Shown: positions 35,219 through 46,991, counted from the stretch's first letter. The stretch is 64,000 nt of DNA from Acanthopleura granulata (GCA_016165875.1 JABBOT010000004.1:16369672-16433671), one strand, 5' to 3'. The notes: generated by a model from the letters alone, not told the origin. Program-made: numbers and translations.

Positions 35219-36295
35219 TTAGTTGTGTTTATATTTCTGTTTATGTGTGCACAGTGCATCTCGACTACGTTCTCTAAACACCGTTTCATTATCTGATTTT
35301 CTCATGCTTATCAAATATGTGCATATAATTCTACCTCTCTGATCGTTATATGCCCCATACGTGTTTGTAATAAGTCTCCTATTATAAAAATCATCCATGC
35401 GAACTCTGTCCATGTCGTCCGTTCCTGTGGACTGATGAACAACCATTGTTGTCTCAGATATGTCTACTGTCCTCCTACTTAGCTCGTTCGCCCGTAGTAC
35501 TAACCAGTTATCATATCCTGCCACGCCGATAACTATATCCGGCATGGTAATCCATGGAAAATTTGAAGACGTTATGAAAACATCTTCAGCCCACTCCGTG
35601 TCCCTGGCGCCTGTCTCTTTACACTTCTGGCGCAGAGCTACAAGATCCACGGCATCTTTAGGTCTAACGTTTTGAACTCGTGTTCTGCGAGAAGTTATGA
35701 ACAAAGGCTGACCATCAGAGGTATTGCTGAGAATCTTTGTTGACAAAACTGACTCCAAGGAGTACGCCAGACTTTCGTCGAATAATATATCACCATTTGC
35801 ATATCCATATAGACAGCTTTGTCTTGTTAGCATGGCCTGTAGAAACATAGTTGGCAGGACTGGGCGTCGATCTGCTCCTGCACGACGCAGAACAGGGAAG
35901 CATAGCCATCCAGTCCTCTTTGCCTTATCACACAGGTAGTTGTCATCCGTGAATAAAATAATAGTAATATTCCATTTCCTCAACAAGGACCAGTTGTCGA
36001 TTGTATTTTCAAACACTGTGGGTCTCCGTGAATTTCCTGGTGCCGAAGTGAAGAGCGTCAGGCCACACGACCGTAAGTTTGGCTCCGAGACGCTAGGCGC
36101 AAGAAAGGCGGTCGGTTTGGAGTGGACGGTATTTCTTTGTTCTTGTCTCTGCTGCTGTAACTGTCTACAAAAATTCTTATCACTGACAACTGTCATTCTG
36201 TCGGGTATAACATAAAAATAATACACCGCTACATTTGCCACAAAGAAAACGATAACAGTCGCGACAATGGTGGTGCAGGCTGGGTTGTGCATCAT
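35219..36295 (-). CDS. Type II membrane glycosyltransferase-like protein (GT-A-like fold, unnamed family), intronless
   Basis: The protein has 358 residues in one exon. A short cytoplasmic start is followed by a signal anchor (about 8-29) and a Gln-rich stem. The lumenal domain has motifs conserved with the paralogue at 55252-56301: CLYGYANGDILF (161-172, a DxD-like metal/nucleotide-sugar site), EDVFITSSNFPW (237-248), GVAGYDNWLVLRANE (257-271) and VDISETTMVVHQ (277-288). I recall the N-(A/G)-D-I plus DNW plus VHQ set from uncharacterised nucleotide-sugar transferase-like proteins; donor and acceptor are unknown. N-sequons NIT, NTS and NET suit a secretory-pathway protein. The ATG doublet at 36295 leaves a choice of two adjacent starts. 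The gene sits inside duplication unit 1; unit 2 lacks it. Confidence 0.75.
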   Translation of the reverse strand: MMHNPACTTIVATVIVFFVANVAVYYFYVIPDRMTVVSDKNFCRQLQQQRQEQRNTVHSKPTAFLAPSVSEPNLRSCGLTLFTSAPGNSRRPTVFENTIDNWSLLRKWNITIILFTDDNYLCDKAKRTGWLCFPVLRRAGADRRPVLPTMFLQAMLTRQSCLYGYANGDILFDESLAYSLESVLSTKILSNTSDGQPLFITSRRTRVQNVRPKDAVDLVALRQKCKETGARDTEWAEDVFITSSNFPWITMPDIVIGVAGYDNWLVLRANELSRRTVDISETTMVVHQSTGTDDMDRVRMDDFYNRRLITNTYGAYNDQRGRIICTYLISMRKSDNETVFRERSRDALCTHKQKYKHN

Positions 36296-36314
36296 TGTGA
36301 TCAGGGTGTATGGG

Positions 36315-36700
36315 TATGTCTATTCCTTGCATACACGTGAGTAACAGCAATCCGTCAAAATGTTCTGTTGGAAGGTGATCCTGGAAGCAACGTATATCAC
36401 AAGAGACGTAAACCATCAATACAGTACAAAACAAGTACAACTGAAAAGTGTAATTTATATGAAACAGTTATGTAGTGCGCATTGGAAGATGGAGAAAAAG
36501 TCCTACTGATTGCTTTGCTCATTCATGAACATAAATCTGCAACCCAACCCATCCCATTGGGCTCAGTATACTACAATGACTTGCTGGCATGCATATATGT
36601 GCTATGTATACACACCCAATTAACCCGCCTTTCCCGCCATAATGTCATACAAGTTAAATATTCTTGAGTACGGCGTAAACCACTAATCAAATAAATACTT
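36315..36700. repeat. Conserved 5' flank of the glycosyltransferase gene, with SINE tail
   Basis: This stretch matches 45055-45480 closely (for example AGTAACAGCAATCCGTCAAA and GGAGAAAAAGTCC). It ends in a 5'-truncated main-family SINE (about 36595-36698, TTCTTGAGTACGGCGTAAAC), which also occurs at the matching place in unit 2 (about 45370-45462). The SINE therefore inserted before the duplication. Confidence 0.75.
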
Positions 36701-36784
36701 TCGTAACCCACCTTAAATAACACACTTTGATGGGTTAGTATATAGGATTATCAACAAAACTGTAACCCAGCCCTCAAGATACAA

Positions 36785-37723
36785 ATGTATACACCTAAAA
36801 TTCTTCAAACAATAGTGAAATGCATCACTGAGACGTGGGCCCGATCCATGCTGAGACGAATGGGGTATGTGAAAAGAAAGGAAACAAAAGACGTAAAGAA
36901 GTTGCCAGAAGACTTTGGACAGATGAAGGAAACTTTCCTTAACCGTGTGTCTGACGTCATCAGTCAAAACAACATCTTCGATGAACTTGTCTTCAACTTG
37001 GACCAGACCGGTTTCAGCATGGGTTCCTGGAGGAGAGTGGACAATGGCCAAACAGGGAGATAGACAGGTTACTATAACAGGGATCGATGATAAGAGACAA
37101 ATGGCTGCCCTACTTGCAGTTAGTAAAACCGGGGAGTTTTGCCGCTCCAGCTTATCTACCCAGGGAAGACGGATCGTTGTCACCACCAAATCAAGTTCAG
37201 TGCTCACTGGGACATCATACACACTGAATCCCACTGGAGCACGGACGACTCCATGCTGAGGTATGTGGACGAAGTCATTATTCCTTACTGCAAGAAACAG
37301 CAGAAAGCCTTAAGACTAAGACCCACCCAGAAGTGATTAGCCATTTTTGACTTATTCAGAGCTCACTAGGGGGAAGACTTAATACCCAAGCTGAAGCCAA
37401 ATCATATCTGTTGTGTTTTTGTAGCAGCATGCTGTACTGATCGTCTCCAGCCGCTCGGCCTGTCAGTCAACGAAGAGTTTTAAGATGAACTGAAGAGCTG
37501 TTTGCAGGGGTGGTATGCCAATCAAGTTCTGACCCAGCTTGAAGACAGACATGTTGGTACACGCACCGCAACGCTGAAGCCAATTCGTGCCCGGTGGATT
37601 AGAAAGTGTCACAACATGATCAGCAAGAGACGGGATTTGATCCAAGCTGGATTTGTGAAAGCCGGAATACATTCTAATTGGGTATTTCTAATTAACGTGT
37701 TTGACAAAGTATTAGAACTGTAG
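36785..37723 (+). pseudogene. Decayed pogo/Tigger-like DDE transposase
   Basis: Fragments in at least three frames read in order as a DDE_1-type transposase. LVFNLDQTGFSMG carries the first Asp, DEVIIPYC lies in the middle, IFDLFRAH carries the second Asp, and TDRLQPLGLSVNEEF is the region where the third Asp normally sits (LQPLD). Here that Asp is Gly. WYANQVLTQLE follows, as in relatives. Several frameshifts and stops make it nonfunctional. Unit 2 of the duplication has no counterpart at the matching position (about 45565), so it inserted into unit 1 after the duplication or was deleted from unit 2. Inverted ends were not identified. Confidence 0.75.
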
Positions 37724-38525
37724 TGCTTGTTAACGGATTTATAACTGTGACGCATGATACATTAATAAATTACTTACCAGTATTTAACTACAATACTTAC
37801 ATTGTGCTTCATTTGTACACACACTGTACTGCAGAATGCAAGTATATATGAAACGCATGGGTTATATATTCGATGGCACTTATTTTCTCGGAAGCGTGTT
37901 TGCCGCGAAATCCACGAATGTTAATACCACGCGAATAAAAATTCATTTACAGTATGTGCAATGTATAAAACACAATGAGCCTAGACAAAATCTATTCCGA
38001 CCGGCAACGACACTTTCTCGTATCATGGTTAGGGGGAGATAAGAAGGGATTCCTTTTTTGGTAAAAAACGAGATACACTCTTATGCCATTGATATTCTTG
38101 TTCATTTGAAAGGACAGTTCACAAAATATCATTCTCCGCTGAGAGTCACTACTAAGCTGACTAGCGGGCTAGACAAGGGCACTCAAATTGGTACAAGCCA
38201 TTTTGAAACTATGAAGACTAGGGGAGACTTTGATCAGTGAAGCAATATCTATGGACGGAACTATTTCACCCTTCAGTAAAACATTCGCCGAATATCTGGG
38301 CACAGGAATCTTGATTTTCGGAGCCAAATTATGCAAACATCGATTTTTAAAAAACACCGATTTTGATGCTGTTGTGTAACTTGTTGAAACTACAATTATT
38401 CTAAATGCCACTCAAATAAATTATTTTTTTATCTCTTGGTTCAGAAAAAGTCTCAAAATCCAGCAATCTAGTACGCTGAGTAAAGCGCCGAAACTACCGA
38501 CACGTAAAATACACGGGTCCATAGC

Positions 38526-38540
38526 ACCCCCCCCCCCCCT
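38526..38540. repeat. Short poly-C run
   Basis: A homopolymer C tract lies within the segmental duplication; the matching place in unit 2 (near 46075) has a G-rich stretch but no such run. No function is implied. Confidence 0.5.
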
Positions 38541-38965
38541 TGAAATTTTGGGTGAAGGGTGTGTATCTAGGCCAAAGCTTAAACCCTGATAATCTCGTAG
38601 TAGGTGATTGCTGGTCTGCTTTTGCTCTCTGTGCTGTTGTCTTTTATATTCACTCTGCAATGAGTACACTTCTCTTGTAAATAAATATGGACAGTGTCCA
38701 GGATCTCTGGCTCTCTGTTTCAAAGTTGTATCTAGTGTCCCTTGACCCTGGGCTGTAGGGGACGTATGTTCATTGGGTTGAATTAAAGAGCAACGTTGCA
38801 TATACCACTAGCTGTAACCAAAGCACGACCGAAACACGTATTTTGATTAACGGAAACTTATGTACAAGCATGGTACATAATTTGGATACTGATTAAATTC
38901 CTCTGCCATAACATCAGTTGCGTCTTTTTGCCATGGTGAAATAGCTGATTACTCAGGAACCGTGC

Positions 38966-39196
38966 TTGGTGTACATAAGGAGGCAAGCCAGAATTAATTC
39001 AGTTCTCTATATTGCGGCTCAGTGTTCACATTACAAGGCAAGATCTAAGACTGCAATAGCTATCGGGATATTACTGTGCTTTAATTTCATGTCTGTAACA
39101 ACAAATAGGAGAAATACGCTCAACTCAACTAAACAGCATCGAGAAGGCATCAGATTTACGGCGGTCTGTCTTAATTTACCAACAACTTTATGCTAA
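38966..39196 (+). pseudogene. Short membrane-segment ORF family, copy 1 (no ATG in the conserved place)
   Basis: It is open for about 76 codons and aligns with the 41161-41370 ORF: basic segment ...HYKARSK, hydrophobic core AIAIGILLCFNFMSV, then NRRN. The position of the copy 2 start codon is not ATG here. Near the end (REGIRFTAV...) the frame shifts relative to the copies at 41161 and 46764. Probably a decayed relative. Confidence 0.35.
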
Positions 39197-40545
39197 GGTC
39201 TTAAACACAAATCTTCTCACCTTCATATAAAGAGAATCTAGTATATACCTGTTCTAGGGCAAGAGAAAGAGTCGACGTCACATTATTTGCCGTAAACGTT
39301 ACAATTAGAGTTCATAAATGTGACAATTCATACGTGAAGCCTTAGCATCATCCCAAAAACTGACTGCATTTAATTCAGTGGGCAAAAGGCTCGAAAATAT
39401 GAAAGAAAGTATTTTCCGACACACTTTCAAACTTTTCTTCGTTTAATATTGTCCTCTGAAATCTGCCAAAACGCTTGATTTGTGCGTTTTCGAATCAGAA
39501 ACAAAATCTGTTTTACTACATTCATTTCAAAATGCTATTTTCTTACTACGTTACGTTTACGCACAAAACACATACAAATATATAACTTTACGTCTTGACA
39601 TTATTTTTTTATAATACCTGAACAGCTGTATGTTATCTGGAGTCATTTAGCTGTTTGTCATCAAGCTTACCCGCCGGTATCGCTTGTTATAAATTTAACA
39701 GCTGTCATTATTATTCTCCGACTGCTTTTTTGTGACGTGTCTGCAGTGAAAGCGGCAAAACAGCGAAAGCAATGATCTACATGTAAACTAACTTTTAATC
39801 AAAAATGTTGAACCTCTTGTAAGAAGTTCAAAAACATCACATCCAGTTTTCTATAATGCCGTTCGATGTTTACTTATGATTGTGTTTGATGGAGTAGCAT
39901 TGTTGTGAATCTAGCTGTATTGTTATCGCAGTGGACCTGAGAAACAGAATTCCATTATCTCAAGCAGGCAACAGCTTTACAGCTGTCCGTCTTCATTTAT
40001 CAACTGCTGTGTAACAAACATTTCATTATCTCATCTGCAACAAAAACGGCTGAAGTCACATCCACGACACAGTGGGAGTTAAAGGCCCACGTGTGATCTA
40101 ACTTATAGCCGAAAATTGGGTTATACTTGCGTGTAGTGGAATAAAATTCCAAAATGTAATAATTATTATGCTATGGGTATTTACTGTCAGCCGTAAGGTA
40201 ATACTGTTACATATATAAGTAGCATATGATACCTATTTTGTAACGTTATGCATTCTGCTTCGTTAAACTATGGGTAGTGATTACTAATTTTGTATCCGTT
40301 CTGTAATCAAATTTCGTTACATCTAAACTAATATATGGGTGTAAATAAAATTGATTTAAGAGATAAAGTTGACATCTGTCCATAGCGGAATTCCCTGTTA
40401 GATTGGCATGCGATTACATAAGATGTAGCCTGGACTCTCACTGGCTCAGTAACCTAAGGTATTCATTTCATGTGGATCACAAACTCCTCACCACGGAGGC
40501 AACGTGCTGGAAATGAGTGACCTCTGTTGGTCGCGTCTTTACATA

Positions 40546-40668
40546 ATGGCAAGACTGCGTGCAGTTCTGTGTTGGACGATTTTCATTCTGATACAGAACG
40601 CACTAAGAACCCCTGCCGTGACCCCCCTCCCCCACATGCAACCTCACACCCAGTCCACTTTCTCTAAG
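40546..40668 (+). CDS. Possible first exon with signal peptide
   Basis: The ATG at 40546 opens 41 codons. MARLRAVLCWTIFILIQNAL looks like a signal peptide, and TPAVTP and a proline/histidine-rich stretch follow. The reading reaches CTCTAAG/GTAAAG, a good donor in phase 0. In duplication unit 2 the matching stretch (about 47950-48030) keeps the same frame through the hydrophobic core (WMIFILILNTL) but has AAG in place of ATG. No partner exon was found, so this may be coincidence or a gene remnant. Confidence 0.3.
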
Positions 40669-40698
40669 GTAAAGTTGTTTCCCAGTCAAGATTCGATC

Positions 40699-40740
40699 TG
40701 TTACGGTCTGGTGAATAGATCCATTCACCAGACCGTAACA
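40699..40740. repeat. Perfect 18-bp inverted repeat (snapback)
   Basis: The arm TGTTACGGTCTGGTGAAT, the spacer AGATCC and the exact reverse complement ATTCACCAGACCGTAACA form a perfect hairpin. It lies 30 bases after the candidate donor at 40669. I did not find it at the matching place in unit 2. Confidence 0.95.
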
Positions 40741-41160
40741 ATGAACCCTGGAAACTTGCCGATTTACCTACAAACTGATAGAAAATAACTAATGACCAGG
40801 AAGGCGTGCATGCAGCATAGGGAGTTGGTTTGTGTTGAGGCATTATGAGTCCATAACTGAAAAAATCACTGACTCGACAGCAAAACCTGAAAAAAACCTC
40901 TTTCTTAGTTACCAGAAGCTACCTTTACATCAATTACCTCAGACAATAATGCTAATGTGGTGAGTATCAACAGCTGTAACGAAAGCGCAAGAGAAATAAA
41001 CATTTTGATTATCTTGAAGTTTTATACAAACATGGTACATGATTCGGGTACTGATTTAATTCATTCGTCCAGATCATAACTTGTGTCTTTCCATAATTAT
41101 GGAACGGTTGATTTCTCATGAACTTTGTATACTGCTTGGTACACATACGAGAGTGCTAAA

Positions 41161-41370
41161 ATGAGGCAAACCAGCATCAATACATTTTTCTATATCGTGT
41201 CTCCCTGTTCACATCATAAGACAAGATCTAAGATTGTAATGGTTATAGGGATATTGCTGTGCCTTTGTTACATGGCTGTAGCAGTAGATAGGAGAAATAT
41301 AATTTCACCAACTCAGCCTGTAAATCAGCTTTACGACAGTCTAACATACCAACAGCGCCGTGCTGATTAA
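41161..41370 (+). CDS. Short ORF with single membrane segment (four-copy family, best copy)
   Basis: This is an ATG-to-TAA ORF of 69 codons. A basic N-terminal part with HHKTRSK (19-24) precedes a hydrophobic segment (MVIGILLCLCYMAVAV, 27-42), followed by DRRNIISPT and a polar tail ending TYQQRRAD. The layout resembles the N-terminal anchor and stem of a type II Golgi enzyme, or a small membrane peptide. Related copies lie at 38966-39196, 46764-46991 and about 48280-48510. The copy at 46764 stays open across the whole length despite many substitutions, which hints at past coding constraint. I know no family with this sequence, and function is not assigned. Confidence 0.4.
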   Translation: MRQTSINTFFYIVSPCSHHKTRSKIVMVIGILLCLCYMAVAVDRRNIISPTQPVNQLYDSLTYQQRRAD

Positions 41371-41529
41371 CGTCTGTTAAAAACATTATGACCTTCTACA
41401 ACATATTTGGTTTGAAGAGAAAACTAACAACTGTGTGAAGACCACTTCATTCTAGGGTATATGCTTTGTATTTTAAAAGCACGAAATCGGTATCAGAGTT
41501 CTTTCAAGGTATATAAATGTTCCCTCCTT

Positions 41530-41595
41530 GGTATGACTGAAATATTGGCGATGTGGCGCCAAAACCAGATCATTCATTCGTTCATTCAAACGAGA
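41530..41595 (+). mobile_element. SINE-like tail fragment (GCTGAAATATTG type)
   Basis: GGTATGACTGAAATATTGGC, GATGTGGCGCCAAAACC and a run of ATTC repeats resemble a tail I associate with molluscan SINEs. The matching unit 2 fragment is at 48640-48695, and another piece is near 42415-42455. Confidence 0.45.
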
Positions 41596-43029
41596 TATAT
41601 CCAGAAATTTGTCCCGTTGTTTATACACTGCTCACTAGGGGATATCAACACAAGTTGCTATCGTTCCAAATCAATATGCCAGATATGGGCAGATGGACAG
41701 TTCAGCCTTAGACATAGTTTAGGCCGAGCTTTACTCACATACCATTATACAGTAACTAGGTAACCTGTTCCTACAGAAGTTAATCGATAGTCGTTCATAC
41801 GCTGAGATTAGGCAATGCAATGGCAATCTATTCAAGCTAATGCAAAGGCCCTGTTCTAAGGAATCGCGAGTGTGACAAATCGCGAGTCCGCAAAGCCAGC
41901 TACAGTTTATATACCTGGTATATTGAAAGAAGAAGAGATTCACTCGTATTTACCTTCAGTCCGTATGGTTGACTTTGCCCTGTATAGATAAGGTTTACTC
42001 CATGATGCCTGCTACTTACATGGTAAACTTCACATTTGCGACAAATATGAGCTACCTTGCCTGGTCATCGGTGTGGCTTCTCTTCCAGGCTTAGACCAGC
42101 TTTTGTAACAGTCAACCCTGAAAAGCCCCATTCACCTGCATTTGTAACTTTTGTAAGATCGCAATTGTGAACCCTGGCACCATGCAGATTTACCTTCAGG
42201 CTGAATGAAAATAACCAATGACCAGTAGAGCGTGCATATGACACAGGGAGCCATTGGTTTGTTTTCAGCCTCTCGGAGGCAATATCCTTTGTTGATCTCG
42301 AGGGTGTCAGTGGCATCAGAACTGTGCACCAGAAAATACCAAAGCATATGCATGTTAGTGCAAGAACATAAATTTGCTTTTCGAACTTTCTCCAACTATA
42401 AAAATGTCCTCACCAAGATATGGCTGAAATATTTCCATGACAGTTCATTCGTAAGGATTACTGACGAAGAGAGGCTTTGAAGCTTGAATTGTGACAGGTT
42501 CAGACAGTTTTAATATGTGCTAAAAAAATTAAAATGTTTGGAAATTGAAGTAAATCTAATTGATTTCACGAATAAATTAAGGAGGTGAGGCAGCTTCGTA
42601 TGAATAATTTTACAATTTTCGAATTTCGAATGTCATGAATTCAAACATTCATGGGAAATTTGTAACAAAAAGACATATATCCTTTGACGTCGTAGCCGCG
42701 TAATGTGCAACACATCTAAAGCACGCCCTAAAAGAAATCAGATGTGAGATCTACAAAGGGTTACAAGAAACGTCTTAAAACTATTACCCTGGTTTGTCTG
42801 GGATATATGTACCTTCGTTCACCAAAATACTGCTTATATGAACCATGCGACAAACGGTTGACTCTGACTGCTCAGAAGTGAGTACAAATATGAGATTTTT
42901 GGACTTTCACCACCGTATAACAGAAATGGAGTGAAGGAACTGATTGAAGATTTACCAAGTGCAGTCTGGTTGGCTTCAAATGTAACACCAACAGAAGAAA
43001 AACGACTGGAAAATAGAGAAAATGAGTCC

Positions 43030-44990
43030 CAGTATAGTAACTTAACGTAAAACCTTAGTTCACACTAGGCAAGGAAATCGGGTCCAGGGGTCGTAACGAA
43101 TTGGCTTCCCATTTCGTGGCAAATGCGGTATAGTAGTAAGACGTACAACCGTTCACACACACCGGGATCTAAAGCAGATGGCTTAAGGACTCATTTACTC
43201 CGGTCCAGGGAGAGAAATCGTGATGGATTTGTATTATAGACCAATCAGCATCGTTCAACATTTAAATATGCACTGGGAAAAATTTTGCTGTAATTTTACA
43301 TCAAACATTACTGGCAATTTCGTTACCAGAACTTTTCAGTGTAAATTGGCGACCAGTACACATCGAACTGAATTGGTGTTTCATGAAGTGGGAAGGAATA
43401 AACTGTTGTTTGATCTTAGAGACTGCAATTACAGAGATGTAAGAAAAAACATGGATGTGTGCAATGAGACGTCTCGGAAATGAAAACGGTAACTTGATTA
43501 GGCTACATATATTGCAATTGGCGTCAACACAAAAACAAAAGCAACAACACACGGTGTAAATTATTCATAAATTTTTAATTACATGTTGATTTCTAATGGT
43601 ATTATCTCATGATCCATTATTAAATAAACAGAACAAGGGCCAGTTTATTCATGAAATAAATTCACTTAGGAAACCAGATCCGTGCTCCGAATTTCTCGGG
43701 CCCCTGAACGTAGGTTAAAACGTACAACTGTTCACATACAGGGGAGACGAATTCATATCAAGCCACGGATTCGGACAGATGGCAAGCAGACCCATTTTTT
43801 CAGGTTCGGAGAGAAAGATCAAGACGGATTTTCACTGCTGGCCAATCAGCGTCGTTTAACTTTAAAACATGGCATCAGATACAGATCGCACTGGATTAGC
43901 CAGATAGCGGTTTCGAATCGCGCATAATTGCGCATGTGTAGACAAACAAAACCGCTAAAAATAGCGGTTGGAATAGCGGTTGACCATCTCTTAATATTAC
44001 AGACTTCGGCAAAAGCCCAGTGTAGAGCTCAATTTTTTTTTCTATGTTTTTCACAGTTTTCCACTTGAAACAACCCTAGAGCCCACGTATAGTCTCAAAT
44101 GTCACACAGACACATAAAATGCACGAAATGGGCTGAATTGTATGTGAATGACTACGGTTACAGTGTCTTCTGAGGGTCTGTTTATCCGGCCACACACCAC
44201 AATTAATTTCCCATTTACTTACATGTTAACGTTTGGTCTCACAGCACTCTCCCAAATCTGCACGGCCTAAACCCTCCGGGCGTCATAGTCCCTGTCCTCT
44301 GAGAAAACTCCAGTCAAATTCCTGATAGGGCATGACCTATGAAATTTTTCGCAAATTTAACAAACAGCTAACAGGGGTCAAGCCCACCAAGTGAGAGATC
44401 AGTGAGCCCTGAATTATCACTACTTTTGCCTTGTGTGCATCCACCTCCATTTCCCGAAAAACACTCAAATTTATACCTGGAATGAAACTTTAGGCCTCTC
44501 CTACAAAATGATACCACCCATGAAGCAGTAAAAAATGAAAAAGGCCAGCACAGTTGAGCAAAAGTAAATATCTCTAAAAATAAAAAGGAATTATCTTCCT
44601 CCCTCCCGATCAGGAAGCATTACTTGTTGTACGATTTTAGAATCTGCAGTTACGAAAATTAAAGAAACAAGAAGGATTTGTTAAGTGAGATTTCCCAACG
44701 TGTCCAGATTTGAAAACGGTAACTTGATTATTGTATTTGCCATGGTAGTTTACTTTTTCTCACATCGAAAACTGGTCACTGTATAACCTGGTCAATGTGC
44801 TAATTCAGGTCAAAACAAACACAACAACACACGATGCACTTTCTTTGTAAAGTTTCTATTTACATATGTCGCTTATAACTCGTATTATGTGATGACCCAT
44901 TGCTAGCTAAATAACGGCCAGTTTCTACGCTAATCAAACTTACTTAAGAAACCGAATCGTGCTCGACTTCCACAGGTGTGAACGCCACCC
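43030..44990. repeat. Internal imperfect tandem duplication inside unit 2
   Basis: The parts near 43050-43280 and 43675-43900 align (ACGTACAACCGTTCACA with ACGTACAACTGTTCACA; GACCAATCAGCATCGTT with GGCCAATCAGCGTCGTT). The parts near 43400-43690 and 44610-44960 also align (GAAAACGGTAACTTGATTA, CAACAACACACG, ATAA.GGCCAGTTT). A 1.3-kb unit was therefore duplicated and then diverged. An ORF at 43223-43483 with several Cys and N-sequons lies in the first copy only; its frame is not kept in the second. Confidence 0.6.
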
Positions 44991-46763
44991 TCCGAGAACG
45001 TTATCGTTCACGTGTTCGGTAGGTAAAAGTAGCTTGAGGCTATACTACTGGACGTGTCTATTCCATGCAAACAGGTGAGTAACAGCAATCCGTCAAAATG
45101 TTCTGTTGGAAGGTGATCCTGAAAGCAACGTATATCACAAGAGACATAAACCATCAATACAGGACAAAGCACAAGTACAATTGAAAAGTGCACTTTATGT
45201 GGAACAGTTATGTAGTGCGTATTGGAAGGTGGAGAAAAAGTCCTTCAGGCTTTATTCGTTGATGAACATAAATCTGCAACCCATCCCTGAAAATATACCA
45301 ATATATTGCATTAGACTTACTCTCAGTATACTACAACAACAAGTAAGTATAGATATATGTGCAAACAATTAACCCACCTTTCCCGACACAATTAATGCAG
45401 CCCGCCGTCATATAAGTAAAATATTTTTGAGTATGGCGTAAAACACCAATTAAATAAATGCAGAACTAAACCCACCCTAAACAACACACTTTGATCTGTT
45501 AGTATATAGGATTATCAACAAAAATGTAACCCAACCCTCAAGATACAAATGTATACACCTGATCTTAAACTCATCAGACTAAAATGAAGTGGAAGCAACA
45601 GCAAGCACAACAAGCCGAGTCAAACAACCGTTTCCACCGACGCTGGCACTTTCTCAAATCATTATAAGGGGAAATTGGTATTCTAGTACTCTTGAAAAGA
45701 CAATTCACAAAATCATTCTCAACTGAGTCACTACTATGCTAGCTAACGTGCTAGACAGCGGCACTCACAAATACACGCCATTTGGAAAATATGAATGAAG
45801 AGTACTATTTCACCTCTCAGTAAGTATTTCTCAATTTTCTGGGCACAGTCATCTTGACTTGCGAAGCCAAAATATGCCAAGTTAGGTCGTTAAAAAAATA
45901 CTGCATTGCAGCTCGATTTTTTCATGTATTCGATGCGTTGTGTATCTTGATGAATTACGTTTTGTATTTTTGTTTACCTCTTTATTTCAGCAAAAAATAT
46001 CAAAATGCGAAAACCTTAGTACACTGAGTAAAGTGCCGGAGCTACCTTCTCGTGAAATAATGCACCGCTGGAAATTTGGGGGGAATGGTGTGTATCTATG
46101 CCAGAGCTTGATCTCGGCAAATGTCGTAGTAGGCAAGTCTCGCGGTATCAAGAATATTCACAATGTGGCGTTTATTAAATCCGAAGGAAGAATACTTAAG
46201 CCAAAGAAGTAGCAGTAACTCTAGCGGTAGTTTACCCCACCACCACACCGCCGAAACAGGTAACAGAGCTAAAGGATGGTAGCTTTTTTCTGGAAAGAAT
46301 GTAACTCTGTGTAGTTTAGTTTAGTATATTTTCTGTCAGCCATCCATTTTTGATGCATACAAATGTACGTTTTACAAATGTTTTTTGACGTCTAGCACAT
46401 CTGCTACCTTTGTTGTAGTCTTTTATATTCACTCTGCTTTTCTTAAATATACAGTTGGTACACTTCTCATGTAAATAAATATGGACAGAGTATCCAGGAT
46501 CTCTGGCTCTCTGCCTCAAAGTTGTATATAATGTCGCTTGACCCTGGGCTGTAGGGGACGTATGTTCATAGTGTGATTTAGAGAGCAACAAAGCGCGACT
46601 GAGACACATATTTTGATTAACGGAAACTTATACACAAGCATGGTACAGGATTTGGATACTGATTAAATTCATCCGCCTAAAACATCAGTTGCGTCTTTCC
46701 GCTATCATGAAATGGTTGGTTTCTCATTAACTTTGTGCTAGGTGCACATAAGAGCGTATTAAA

Positions 46764-46991
46764 AGGAGGCAAACCAGAATTAATTCAGTTCCCTGTATTG
46801 CGGCTCAGTGTTCACATCACAAGGCCAGATTTAAGACTGCAATGGCTATAGGGATATTACTGTGCCTTAGTTACATGTATCTAAGAGCAAATAGGATCAA
46901 TATAATTTCACCAACTCATCTCAAAAGCACCAAGAAGTCATCAGCTTTTCGGGAGTCTGTCTTAACATACCAACAACGCAGTGCCGCTTAA
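46764..46991 (+). CDS. Short membrane-segment ORF family, copy 3 (open, ATG displaced)
   Basis: It is open for 75 codons to TAA at 46989. RRQTRINSV, HHKARFK, MAIGILLCLSYMYL and NIISPT align with the ORF at 41161. The first in-frame ATG (46818-46840 region, before AIGILL) is inside the conserved part, and the upstream ATG of copy 2 is AGG here. It could be a relic, or an exon read from an upstream exon. Confidence 0.3.
   Translation, partial: RRQTRINSVPCIAAQCSHHKARFKTAMAIGILLCLSYMYLRANRINIISPTHLKSTKKSSAFRESVLTYQQRSAA

Larger units (their letters stand above)
34100..42460. repeat. Segmental duplication, unit 1
   Basis: Blocks match unit 2 in the same order and orientation: 34100-34860 with 42465-43020, 36315-36800 with 45055-45570, 37980-38250 with 45630-45830, 38620-39200 with 46415-46990, 39950-40130 with 47205-47390, 40140-40660 with 47575-48040, 41010-41420 with 48160-48560, and 41510-42070 with 48625-49170. 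Divergence by eye is roughly 10-25%, with many indels. Unit 1 alone carries the intact glycosyltransferase gene and the pogo-like insertion. Confidence 0.85.

Noticed and set aside
36180..36440. Minus-strand ORF of 86 codons, partly matched at 45008-45193
   Set aside because: The similarity comes from the segmental duplication; most of the ORF overlaps the glycosyltransferase start in another frame, and no motif is present.
41461..41763. Plus-strand ORF of 100 codons
   Set aside because: It contains a SINE-like tail with ATTC repeats and is not open in the sister unit.
43223..43483. Cys- and sequon-containing ORF of 86 codons
   Set aside because: The frame is broken by indels in the local duplicate at 44.6 kb, and no known domain or signal peptide is present.
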